Positions 1-5,496 are shown, counted from the first letter of the stretch. The stretch is DNA of 5,627 nt from Chlamydiota bacterium (GCA_027459365.1 DAIDIM010000070.1:1-5627), one strand, 5' to 3'. Notes: a model not told the origin generated them from the letters alone. Numbers and translations are program-made.

Positions 1-155
1 AAATATTCCTGGAAGATCGTCCCGATGCCTCTCCAAAGGCATTAAACTTCCCTGTGTACGATTTAGACGCCCTATTTAGGCAAAAAATGGAACTACCTAG
101 AACTAACCAAGGGGGTCAATATGTACATAAATTGCCCGAAAGAAAAATTATGTAA
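1..155 (+). CDS. 3' end of an unidentified plus-strand gene (partial)
   Basis: A frame with no stop runs from the left edge (first whole codon at position 3) to a TAA at 153-155, giving at least 50 residues; the start lies outside the window. The other two plus-strand frames are closed by stops within about 80 nt. The visible peptide is polar and mixed, with an aromatic and acidic stretch (FPVYDLDALFRQKMEL) followed by a basic tail ending in PERKIM. No domain or family is recognised. Its stop lies 16 nt from the stop of the opposing cdsN, a normal convergent arrangement that supports it being a real gene end. In C. trachomatis this side of cdsN is occupied by cdsO in the same direction as cdsN, so this gene marks a break in the conserved order. 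The frame is short enough that chance openness cannot be excluded. Confidence 0.5.
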   Translation, partial: IFLEDRPDASPKALNFPVYDLDALFRQKMELPRTNQGGQYVHKLPERKIM

Positions 156-158
156 TTT
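145..158. other. A/T-only inverted repeat at the convergent gene junction
   Basis: AAATTA and TAATTT are separated by only two bases, and the repeat covers the last codons of the plus-strand frame just past the cdsN stop. On the minus strand it is followed by a T-rich stretch. It could act as a weak bidirectional transcription end, but it has no G/C pairs and a 2-nt loop, so it is not a convincing intrinsic terminator. No better terminator is visible between the two genes. Confidence 0.2.
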
Positions 159-171
159 ATAGAGAGGTTTA

Positions 172-1488
172 TTACGTGAATAAAGATTTTAGTAGCTTGA
201 CTGTATCTGCTAAGGAGGGCTTTTCATCGATTTGTTGCTTGAGGAAGCGGTTCACTTTGTCGATGTATTTGAGGGCAAAGTCGGCGTTCTTGTCGGTGCC
301 GGCTTTGTATTCGCCAATTTTGATGAGGAGTTCGTTCTTTTTGTAATTGGAGAGCACTTCGCGGAGGGTGCTGATGAGCTGGAGCTGCTGTTTGTCGACG
401 ATTTGGGGGAGGATACGGCTGACGGAGGCGAGGATGTCGATGGCGGGGTAATGGTGCTGGCGGGCAAGGTCGGAGGATAGGACGATGTGGCCATCGAGGA
501 TGGAACGGACTTCGTCAGCGACCGGTTCGTTGAGGTCATCGCCTGCCACCAGGATCGTGTAGAAGGCGGTGATTGACCCTTTTTCTGAGTTCCCGGAACG
601 TTCGAGGAGGCGGGGAAGGGTGGCAAAAACGGATGGAGTGTAGCCTGCTCTAGCGGGGGGTTCTCCGGCAGCTAAGCCAATTTCTCTAAGTGCTCTAGCA
701 TAACGGGTTACGGAATCCATCATGAGGATGACAGATTTGCCTTGGTCGCGGAAGTATTCGGCGATGGCGGTTCCCACATAGGCTGCGTTGAGGCGGGTTT
801 GGGCTGCTTGATCCGAGGTGGAGACGATAATCACCGACTTCTTCATCCCTTCCTCACCGAGATCATTGATGAGGAATTCGCGGACTTCTCGGCCACGCTC
901 TCCAATGAGGGAGATCACGTTGACGTCGGCGACGGCATTGCGGGCAATCATCCCAAGGAGGGTCGATTTTCCAACCCCTGCTGCTGCAAAAATGCCCACT
1001 CTTTGCCCTTTCCCGCAGGAGAGGACCCCGTCGATGGCACGCACGCCGACAGGGATTGGCTGATCAATGAGCATTCTTTTGAGCGGATCGGGTGGTGTAT
1101 TGATGATGGGGTATGTTTCAGTTAGATTTAGCGGCCCTTTCTCCTCAATATCTAAGGGTTGTCCAAGGCCGTTGAGAACTCTACCGAGAAGTTCGGACCC
1201 TACTTTAATGTGCATGGGCATGCGCAAAGGGATCACCTCAGACGATGGTCCAATCCCGCGCATATCGCCGAGAGGAGATAGGATCACCTCATCTTTTGTA
1301 AATCCGACAACTTCAGCCGCAAGGGGCTCTCCCGTCCGTTTAATCAGACACACTTCGCCCATTTTTACTTGGGGGACAACGGCGCGGATGAGCATCCCGA
1401 CAACTTCGGTGATTCTCCCGTGGACAGTTGTTAATTCTATGTCCTCGATGTGGCTAAGAAGTTTATCTAAAGATGTATTTTTTTCCAT
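172..1488 (-). CDS. sctN: Type III secretion ATPase CdsN/SctN
   Basis: This 438-residue protein is a full-length member of the SctN/YscN family, relatives of the F1 beta subunit and FliI. Acting as a cytoplasmic hexamer at the base of the apparatus, it releases chaperones and unfolds substrates using ATP. Visible parts are an N-terminal beta-barrel domain (about 20-90, with GRITEVVGMLI), a P-loop ending AGVGKST (170-176), the catalytic-glutamate segment GERGREVREF with Glu197, Walker B VILMMDS with Asp258, and the SVSR arginine finger at Arg358. The C-terminal helical domain (about 375-438) is where chaperone contact is expected. No key residue is missing. The ATG at 1488 is chosen because an in-frame TGA lies immediately before it and the protein then has the usual family length (YscN is about 439). 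An AAGGA sits only 3 nt upstream. It is the last T3S gene of the cluster here. Most of its length uses strikingly C/G-ending codons, unlike its neighbours, while the last dozen codons are A/T-rich. Confidence 0.97.
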   Translation of the reverse strand: MEKNTSLDKLLSHIEDIELTTVHGRITEVVGMLIRAVVPQVKMGEVCLIKRTGEPLAAEVVGFTKDEVILSPLGDMRGIGPSSEVIPLRMPMHIKVGSELLGRVLNGLGQPLDIEEKGPLNLTETYPIINTPPDPLKRMLIDQPIPVGVRAIDGVLSCGKGQRVGIFAAAGVGKSTLLGMIARNAVADVNVISLIGERGREVREFLINDLGEEGMKKSVIIVSTSDQAAQTRLNAAYVGTAIAEYFRDQGKSVILMMDSVTRYARALREIGLAAGEPPARAGYTPSVFATLPRLLERSGNSEKGSITAFYTILVAGDDLNEPVADEVRSILDGHIVLSSDLARQHHYPAIDILASVSRILPQIVDKQQLQLISTLREVLSNYKKNELLIKIGEYKAGTDKNADFALKYIDKVNRFLKQQIDEKPSLADTVKLLKSLFT

Positions 1489-1616
1489 TCATCCTTAATG
1501 CATTGCAATAGGAGTCGATTCCTGGCGTTGTTTTTCGCGTAATGAGAGATGCGATTCGTGACCGAGACAGCGGGGGGAGCCCGACTGTTTCCCCTGTTTC
1601 CACTATCGCCTGTCAT
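1467..1616 (-). CDS. Possible 49-codon gene bridging the CT668-like gene and cdsN
   Basis: An unbroken minus-strand frame begins with an ATG that shares ATGA with the stop of the CT668-like gene (1613-1616), crosses the whole 124-nt spacer, and ends at a TAG (1467-1469) 22 nt inside cdsN. The same ATGA arrangement joins scc4/cdsD and cdsG/CT668-like in this operon, which is the main argument for it. The predicted peptide starts MTGDSGNRGNSRAPP, is basic (nine Lys/Arg against three Asp/Glu), has one Cys (position 39) and ends EWKKIHL. It has no signal peptide or membrane segment. There is no purine-rich ribosome site before its ATG, so it would depend on translational coupling. Its distal codons contain the cdsN ribosome site, so translation could couple onward to cdsN. 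I do not recognise the product, and know of no counterpart at this place in C. trachomatis. A structured leader for cdsN with no protein product is the alternative. Confidence 0.35.
   Translation of the reverse strand: MTGDSGNRGNSRAPPAVSVTNRISHYAKNNARNRLLLQCIKDEWKKIHL
1492..1496 (-). promoter_or_regulatory. Ribosome binding site of cdsN with unusually short spacing
   Basis: AAGGA on the minus strand ends 3 nt before the cdsN ATG, closer than the 6-7 nt seen for cdsD, cdsF and cdsG in this operon. An in-frame TGA separates it from the start, so no earlier cdsN start is possible. Short spacing may lower initiation or make it depend on ribosomes arriving from the 49-codon frame. Confidence 0.45.
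1564..1591 (-). other. GC-rich hairpin in the spacer before cdsN
   Basis: Read on the minus strand, ACAG-U-CGGG and CCCG-CUGU form an 8-bp stem with one bulged U and the loop CUCCC. Two more pairs (G-C and A-U) lie beyond an A/C mismatch. It is not followed by a T run, so it is not a standard intrinsic terminator. It sits about 75 nt before the cdsN start and inside the possible 49-codon frame. It could attenuate read-through, protect a processed mRNA end or affect cdsN translation; the sequence alone does not choose between these. Confidence 0.45.
1584..1601. repeat. Tandem 9-bp repeat
   Basis: On the minus strand GGAAACAGG is followed directly by GGAAACAGT, two 9-nt units differing at one base. 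The second unit provides the ascending arm of the hairpin at 1564-1591. Being a multiple of three it keeps the 49-codon frame open (it encodes GNR-GNS). Confidence 0.5.
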
Positions 1617-2236
1617 AATTGTACGTTCATAATTTGTTTAATTGAGTCAATAACTTTCCCAAGCAATGTTGAAGAGTATTCAATTTCTTGTTGTGCTAAG
1701 TTCATTTTCACGGTCACAGCGAGCATATCTGCAGCATTGATTTGTTGCCCTTTTGACGCCATATTTTTGAGTTGTGATTGCACTTGTACGAGTTGGTCTT
1801 GTCCATCATTGACATAGGCCATAAAGCGACCAATCGGGGATGATCCTTTAGGTATTGTCATGGGTTCAGATTCAACCCCCACTTTTTGTCCTGCTTGCCT
1901 TATGTAGCTTTGCGCGTCGGAGAGTTTATTTTTGAGAAGATGGGCTTGGGATCTTTTGAGCTTTAAATCTGGGGTTTGAAGCTGATCGCCTACTTTGCCA
2001 AGACTGTCTTGCATGGTCTTCGATTGCTGAGCAATTGTATCCATACTCGGTGCCGTAGCAGGTGGAGGGTTTTGGCTTTGGGCGATGCTCATTGGAGTGG
2101 GTCCTTGAGGCGCTGGATTTGACCCACCTTCCATAAAGGGCTTAAAATCTTTGACAGGTTGAGGCGACGTCCCAGCCGGCTCGACTGCTTTGCTGGGAGT
2201 AATACTGCTGGGGCTGCTATCTGGACTGAAGGTCAT
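1613..2236 (-). CDS. CT668-like T3S protein, probable inner rod (SctI)
   Basis: This 207-residue protein occupies the place of C. trachomatis CT668, between cdsG and cdsN. Residues 1-65 are rich in Pro, Ser, Gln and Ala and look disordered. About 68-118 and 137-160 are polar, probably helical segments, and 168-207 is an amphipathic helical end. That end (AADMLAVTVKMNLAQQEIEY, then STLLGKVIDSIKQIM) resembles the C-terminus of YscI/PrgJ/EscI inner-rod proteins: a 'leucine, x, x-Gln' helix with an aromatic residue, then a Ser-Thr-Leu-x-x-Lys helix. Nothing else in the window supplies an inner rod. The start ATG shares ATGA with the cdsG stop, pointing to translational coupling; the preceding GAGAAAAG is only a weak ribosome site. 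No signal peptide is seen, as expected for a substrate of the T3S machine itself. Homology to CT668 rests on position and general character; the SctI role is inferred from the C-terminal pattern. Confidence 0.8.
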   Translation of the reverse strand: MTFSPDSSPSSITPSKAVEPAGTSPQPVKDFKPFMEGGSNPAPQGPTPMSIAQSQNPPPATAPSMDTIAQQSKTMQDSLGKVGDQLQTPDLKLKRSQAHLLKNKLSDAQSYIRQAGQKVGVESEPMTIPKGSSPIGRFMAYVNDGQDQLVQVQSQLKNMASKGQQINAADMLAVTVKMNLAQQEIEYSSTLLGKVIDSIKQIMNVQL

Positions 2237-2688
2237 CTTTTCTCTTTTTTGGATGCTGAAGGTGTTGTATTCCCTTTTTGAGATGCAGGACCTGGTGATG
2301 TTTTGACGAACTTATCGACAAAGTCAAGCGCTGTATCGGCCAATTTTTTAATCATCGGATCTTTAGATTTGAGCGTTTCATCGAGAACTTTTTCTCCCTT
2401 ATTCAGCTGTTGCGGACTGAGGCTTAGGCAGATGCCAAGGAGCGCTTTGGCCATCTCGTTTTTTGGCTCTTTCTTTAAAATATCTTCAAACCGACGGATT
2501 GCTTGTGCAAGTTCAAGTTTATGAAGATGTAAATATCCAAAACCAACTTGAGGGAGTGTATTTTCTGGATTTAAGAGTTCTGCTGCGCGAAACAGTTTTA
2601 AAGCAGAGTCTTCGTCTGTAAGATTTACTGCGATAAATCCAGACTCCAACATTAAAAAGAAATCTTCCTTGTAATTTTTCAAGTTCAT
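2233..2688 (-). CDS. cdsG: TPR needle chaperone CdsG (YscG/SctG-like)
   Basis: This 151-residue protein has about three tetratricopeptide-type helix pairs: roughly 13-46 (with ALKLFRAAELLNPEN), 47-80 (GFGYLHLHKLELAQAIRRFE) and 81-114 (ALLGICLSLSPQQLNKGEKV). The repeats carry the usual Ala, Gly, Leu and terminal Asn-Pro-x-Asn type signatures. Residues from 131 on form a Ser/Thr/Pro/Lys-rich tail. Small TPR proteins next to the needle gene are class II chaperones; YscG together with YscE holds the YscF needle subunit as a monomer in the cytoplasm. The position directly after cdsF and the presence of cdsE fit that role, and it corresponds to CT667. The start at 2688 is fixed by a strong AAGGGG (2695-2700) 6 nt upstream that overlaps the cdsF stop. 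No membrane segment or signal peptide is visible. The basic tail may be lineage-specific. Confidence 0.88.
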   Translation of the reverse strand: MNLKNYKEDFFLMLESGFIAVNLTDEDSALKLFRAAELLNPENTLPQVGFGYLHLHKLELAQAIRRFEDILKKEPKNEMAKALLGICLSLSPQQLNKGEKVLDETLKSKDPMIKKLADTALDFVDKFVKTSPGPASQKGNTTPSASKKEKR

Positions 2689-2698
2689 TATTTACCCC

Positions 2699-2947
2699 TT
2701 ATTGGACCCTTTGGTTTTGGACTGCGTGGTTAATCACCGAATTAACCTGCGCAATTAAGTTTGAAATCGATTCTCCAATCTGAGTTACTTGGCTCATTTG
2801 GAATTGAACGAGAATGAAGGAGCCAGGATTTGCAGAACTAGAGTTTGCAGCAAGCCTTCTCACTTGCGATACGAGTCCCGATTGGAGTTTTTTATATGCA
2901 GAAATTAGGGAAGAAAAACTGAGAGTTACCCCTGGAAGTTTGGTCAT
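2699..2947 (-). CDS. sctF: Type III secretion needle protein CdsF/SctF
   Basis: This 82-residue protein has the size and plan of T3S needle subunits (YscF, PrgI, MxiH): an N-terminal helix (about 11-35), a turn (SSANPGSF, 37-44) and a long amphipathic C-terminal helix ending in VINHAVQNQ. It polymerises outside the cell into the hollow needle and is exported by the T3S machine, so the lack of a Sec signal is expected. It corresponds to C. trachomatis CT666 in gene order, flanked by the presumed chaperone genes cdsE and cdsG. An AAGGA (2954-2958) 7 nt before the ATG overlaps the cdsE stop, so translation is tightly linked. The protein contains no cysteine, unlike the cysteine-bearing C. trachomatis CdsF, whose disulfide linking has been reported. 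Confidence 0.93.
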   Translation of the reverse strand: MTKLPGVTLSFSSLISAYKKLQSGLVSQVRRLAANSSSANPGSFILVQFQMSQVTQIGESISNLIAQVNSVINHAVQNQRVQ

Positions 2948-2956
2948 GTCAGATCC

Positions 2957-3187
2957 TTATCTTGTCGCTTTTTTTAATACTTTTTGCACTGAAGTGTAGC
3001 CATGAAGTAAGATGCCAAGTCGGTCGAAATCTTTTTCATTTGCGCCAGTGCGCAACGTCTGCTTAATTTCTTGGATTTTTTTCTCTACGCTATCCAAGAT
3101 TTCTTTAAGACGAGTTGGGTTTCCTTTGATCTCTTTTTCAAGTTCAAAAGCAAATTTTTCGCTAGGTTGTTTTTCTAAGCCGAACAT
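2957..3187 (-). CDS. cdsE: Needle co-chaperone CdsE (YscE-like)
   Basis: This 76-residue protein is highly charged and mostly helical. It starts MFGLEKQPSEKFAFELEKEI and continues with a Lys/Glu-rich helix (about 24-46) and a second helix (52-73) with an LGILLHGY core. It matches the CT665 position and character. CdsE is thought to act like YscE, pairing with CdsG to bind the C-terminal helix of CdsF and prevent early polymerisation in the cytoplasm. The heptad-like spacing of Leu/Ile in 17-45 suggests helical-hairpin packing. The ATG at 3187 is supported by GAGG (3192-3195) 4 nt upstream and by an in-frame TGA just before it. It starts 40 nt after the cdsD stop, the second-largest gap in the operon, and ends 9 nt before cdsF. 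It has no cysteine, signal peptide or membrane segment. Confidence 0.87.
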   Translation of the reverse strand: MFGLEKQPSEKFAFELEKEIKGNPTRLKEILDSVEKKIQEIKQTLRTGANEKDFDRLGILLHGYTSVQKVLKKATR

Positions 3188-3227
3188 AAAACCTCATATT
3201 TACAGGCCATAATCTTTTTACAATTTT

Positions 3228-5033
3228 TCAAAGGGTAAAGTCAATCCTATATTTTACACCATCTTTTTCAAGAAGTATGGTTTGCTCCTCGATTTTCGTA
3301 ATTTCCATCCCATTGATTTCGCTGTTCAGTGTATACATTTTTCCATTGATCACAGCGTTGATCCCTTTATGATCAAATAGCGTTACCCCGCTGACACTAT
3401 AATTTGTACTTAAATCAATGGCCGCGCGACTCTCATGGGTGGGAACGGCAAAATTTTTCACAGAGATAAGCGCTCTGAGATGGCGTAAAGAATTGATCAA
3501 TTCTTCATATTCTTTTTCTTTTTTATCGTAGTAAACGCCCGTCAAAACAAGATCTCCATTGCTCAGTTTAAACGTCACGGATGTAAATCCGTGCTGCGTA
3601 AGCAACCCCTGGATTTCTGTTGTCAAATTATCTTCTACAACAACTGTATTTTGCATCCGATCGAGATGGGGAAAATTTTGGGTAATGTAATCGGAAAGGG
3701 CAGTCAGTTCTTCGGTCTTTTGCAAATACCCAGAGATCACAAATTTCCCCGGTTGAACTGCCCTGACATAAATTCCCATCCACTCAGGATGCGAGCTCAA
3801 CAGATCGTTCATCATTTTCGAGACGCCCTCATCAATCACCACCACATCATCAATGCTTGTGATATAAGGCAATGCATGCAAAGCATAGCGCATCTCTTGA
3901 TAGTCAACCGCTGTTAAGACATGACCGACCAAAAAGAGTTTCCCACTTGCCGGATTGAACGAAAATTCAACATCGGAAAATTTGTCGCCCTGTAGCGCTT
4001 TTTTAATTTCAGCAGAGTGATCCTTATGGGCAACTTCCACATCATGTGTTTTAAATAGGGAAAAGAATGAGAGAAAAGCGATCATGAAAATAAGGACAAC
4101 TGAACCTGCAATGATCAAATGCTTATAAGGGATCGGCTCTTTTTTCCAATCCTTCTGTTCCAGGATTTTCGCCTCTTCGACAATGGCAGCCTCTTGCGGT
4201 GTGTGGGAAAGGATGGAAGCATCAATCGTCTCTTGCGGTGCAAAACGGTCGATGATCAGAAAAACCGTTGTCCCCAATGACAAAAGATCTTGAGGACCCA
4301 CAACATGCGAACCCGCAATCGGAGTCCCATTCACCGCCGTCCCATTGCGCGAACCGAGATCCTCGATTTCAATCACCCCATCTTCTGTGATGGTTACCTT
4401 TGCGTGCGTTCGTGAAACCGACAAATCCTGAAACAAAATATCGCACTTCTTGGGATCCTTTCCCAAAGTGTAGATATGCCCTTTTTCCATCCCAATTTCA
4501 GCGCCCGCATTTGGCCCTGACACCACCTTCAAAAGGTATGGAGTATCGGCCGGAAGATTGAATGGAACCTGACCTGAATCGGAGACATCTTCAAAAACAG
4601 TATCATAGGAAGTCTCTTCTGGGTTGTGCCCCTTTGCCTGAACCGTTTCCTCCAAAGTTCCCTCAGATGGAGCCTCTTCTGGCACATTTAATTCTGCAAA
4701 AATATCATCGTAATTGGTCTGATGTTTCCCTTTTTTCGCCTGACTTGTGAAAAGAAAAGTGGTCTCCCCAATCTGAATCCGATCGCCCTCTTTTAGCAAA
4801 ACATTTCCCTTCACCTCTTCCAGATTGACAAGAGTCGGATTTACCTTACTAAAATTCTTAATGAAATAGCCCTCTTTTGTCTTCGAGATCTTGGCATGTT
4901 TTCGTGAAACGGTACTATCATCTATAATAAAATCTGCAACATCATTCGACCTGCCAATGATCCATTCATCGCCCTTCGTTAGATTGAAAACCAACCCCGG
5001 CTTTGGCCCATCTTCAGCAATGAGAACGGTCAT
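3228..5033 (-). CDS. sctD: T3S inner-membrane ring protein CdsD/SctD with two FHA domains
   Basis: This 601-residue single-pass protein forms one of the two inner-membrane rings of the basal body. Order of parts: FHA domain 1 (about 3-97) with Gly-Arg at 27-28 and SRKH at 43-46; an acidic linker (98-160); FHA domain 2 (about 166-265) with SVSRTH (205-210) and SRNGTAVNG (228-236). A transmembrane helix follows (306-327, preceded by lysines, giving a cytoplasmic N-terminus). The periplasmic part has three similar beta-alpha-beta modules (about 350-400, 417-467 and 483-530) of the BON/ring-building type, and a small beta-rich end (about 555-600, with INGKMYTLNSEINGMEI). FHA domains read phosphothreonine; C. 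pneumoniae CdsD is reported to be phosphorylated by the kinase PknD. FHA1 has Asn-Pro (65-66) where Asn-Gly is usual, and FHA2 has Gly-Lys (191-192) where Gly-Arg is usual. The start shares ATGA with the scc4 stop, with GAGG (5041-5044) 7 nt upstream. It is much shorter than C. trachomatis CdsD (about 829 residues). Its only cysteine is Cys197, on the cytoplasmic side. Confidence 0.95.
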   Translation of the reverse strand: MTVLIAEDGPKPGLVFNLTKGDEWIIGRSNDVADFIIDDSTVSRKHAKISKTKEGYFIKNFSKVNPTLVNLEEVKGNVLLKEGDRIQIGETTFLFTSQAKKGKHQTNYDDIFAELNVPEEAPSEGTLEETVQAKGHNPEETSYDTVFEDVSDSGQVPFNLPADTPYLLKVVSGPNAGAEIGMEKGHIYTLGKDPKKCDILFQDLSVSRTHAKVTITEDGVIEIEDLGSRNGTAVNGTPIAGSHVVGPQDLLSLGTTVFLIIDRFAPQETIDASILSHTPQEAAIVEEAKILEQKDWKKEPIPYKHLIIAGSVVLIFMIAFLSFFSLFKTHDVEVAHKDHSAEIKKALQGDKFSDVEFSFNPASGKLFLVGHVLTAVDYQEMRYALHALPYITSIDDVVVIDEGVSKMMNDLLSSHPEWMGIYVRAVQPGKFVISGYLQKTEELTALSDYITQNFPHLDRMQNTVVVEDNLTTEIQGLLTQHGFTSVTFKLSNGDLVLTGVYYDKKEKEYEELINSLRHLRALISVKNFAVPTHESRAAIDLSTNYSVSGVTLFDHKGINAVINGKMYTLNSEINGMEITKIEEQTILLEKDGVKYRIDFTL

Positions 5034-5422
5034 GCTCTTGCCTCAAATTTCTCGATCTCTTCGCGCCAATAAGTGACATAATTGACAAAATCCTCGAATC
5101 TTTCTCTAAAACGTCGATAATCTATTTCATACGGTATGCCTAAAGAGAGAGTCAAGACTTTCTCATCTTTATCTAAACCAATCCTGCAGCCGCCCGTACC
5201 CTGACCTAGTAAATTTGCCCGCATTAACCAGATCAACAAATCTTCTCTCTTCTTTTTCGGGCACTCACAAATCTTTGCAGAAAAAGCCACTCCCGGCTCT
5301 AAATCGATACACTCAGCAACAATCGTATCACTGAACGGAAAAACAAACACCTTTTCTTTATTCGGAATAGGAATTGGGAGCGAAAGTTCCTCGCAAAGTG
5401 TTTTTAAGAACTGCACTAACAT
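5030..5422 (-). CDS. scc4: Scc4-like (CT663) type III secretion chaperone / RNA polymerase regulator
   Basis: This 130-residue protein has the class I (CesT/SycE) chaperone pattern: an N-terminal helix (MLVQFLKTLCEEL), beta strands, a second helix (60-70) leading to RANLLGQGTGGCRIGLD (68-84), strands (88-96) and a closing helix (100-124, YRRFRERFEDFVNYVTYW). Position before cdsD and length (CT663 is about 133 residues) identify it as the Scc4 homologue. In C. trachomatis Scc4 pairs with Scc1 as a chaperone of the gatekeeper CopN. It also binds the sigma-66 subunit and the beta flap of RNA polymerase, lowering sigma-66-dependent transcription. Whether this homologue does both is inference. The ATG at 5422 is the first start after an in-frame TGA; the ribosome site is poor (AGG 3 nt away, GGGG 7 nt away). 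It is the first gene of the operon and ends in an ATGA overlap with cdsD. Confidence 0.88.
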   Translation of the reverse strand: MLVQFLKTLCEELSLPIPIPNKEKVFVFPFSDTIVAECIDLEPGVAFSAKICECPKKKREDLLIWLMRANLLGQGTGGCRIGLDKDEKVLTLSLGIPYEIDYRRFRERFEDFVNYVTYWREEIEKFEARA

Positions 5423-5439
5423 GAACCTGCCCCGAGTTC

Positions 5440-5496
5440 ATTATTTCACTTTAAGAGAAAAAATCACAAATAAAAAAAGTAGAAAACGGAAGTATA
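5440..5496 (-). promoter_or_regulatory. Presumed promoter region of the scc4-cdsN operon
   Basis: Two candidates are visible on the minus strand. One is TTGTGA (5464-5469), an 18-nt spacer and AATAAT (5440-5445), which would give a leader of only about 10 nt. The other is a good -10 hexamer, TATACT (5491-5496), without a recognisable -35, which would give a leader of about 60 nt containing long T runs. Chlamydial sigma-66 promoters often have poor -35 boxes, so neither can be excluded. No other plausible promoter is seen inside the window upstream of scc4. Confidence 0.3.

Noticed and set aside
1..42. Minus-strand ATG at 42 with an upstream AGGGAAG, open to the left edge, as a possible cdsO start
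   Set aside because: Only 14 codons are visible, they do not resemble the start of CdsO/YscO proteins, and the convergent plus-strand frame is longer and ends at a sensible place.
252..626. A 124-codon minus-strand frame inside cdsN
   Set aside because: It is an out-of-frame Ser/Pro/Thr-rich translation of the cdsN coding sequence, without a recognisable domain.
232..1498. Long plus-strand frames opposite cdsN (for example 232-480, 742-1125, 1067-1498)
   Set aside because: They lie entirely antisense to a well-supported ATPase gene, have unnatural composition and arise from its C/G-ending codons.
1564..1591. Intrinsic terminator before cdsN
   Set aside because: The hairpin is real but no T run follows it on the minus strand.
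1542..1817. Plus-strand frame antisense to the CT668-like gene
   Set aside because: Cys-rich antisense shadow with no start context; the minus-strand gene explains the region.
3196..3223. Sigma-70-like promoter before cdsE (TTGTAA and TAAATA)
   Set aside because: The spacer is 15 nt and the predicted start would leave almost no room for the ribosome site, so it is not listed as a feature.
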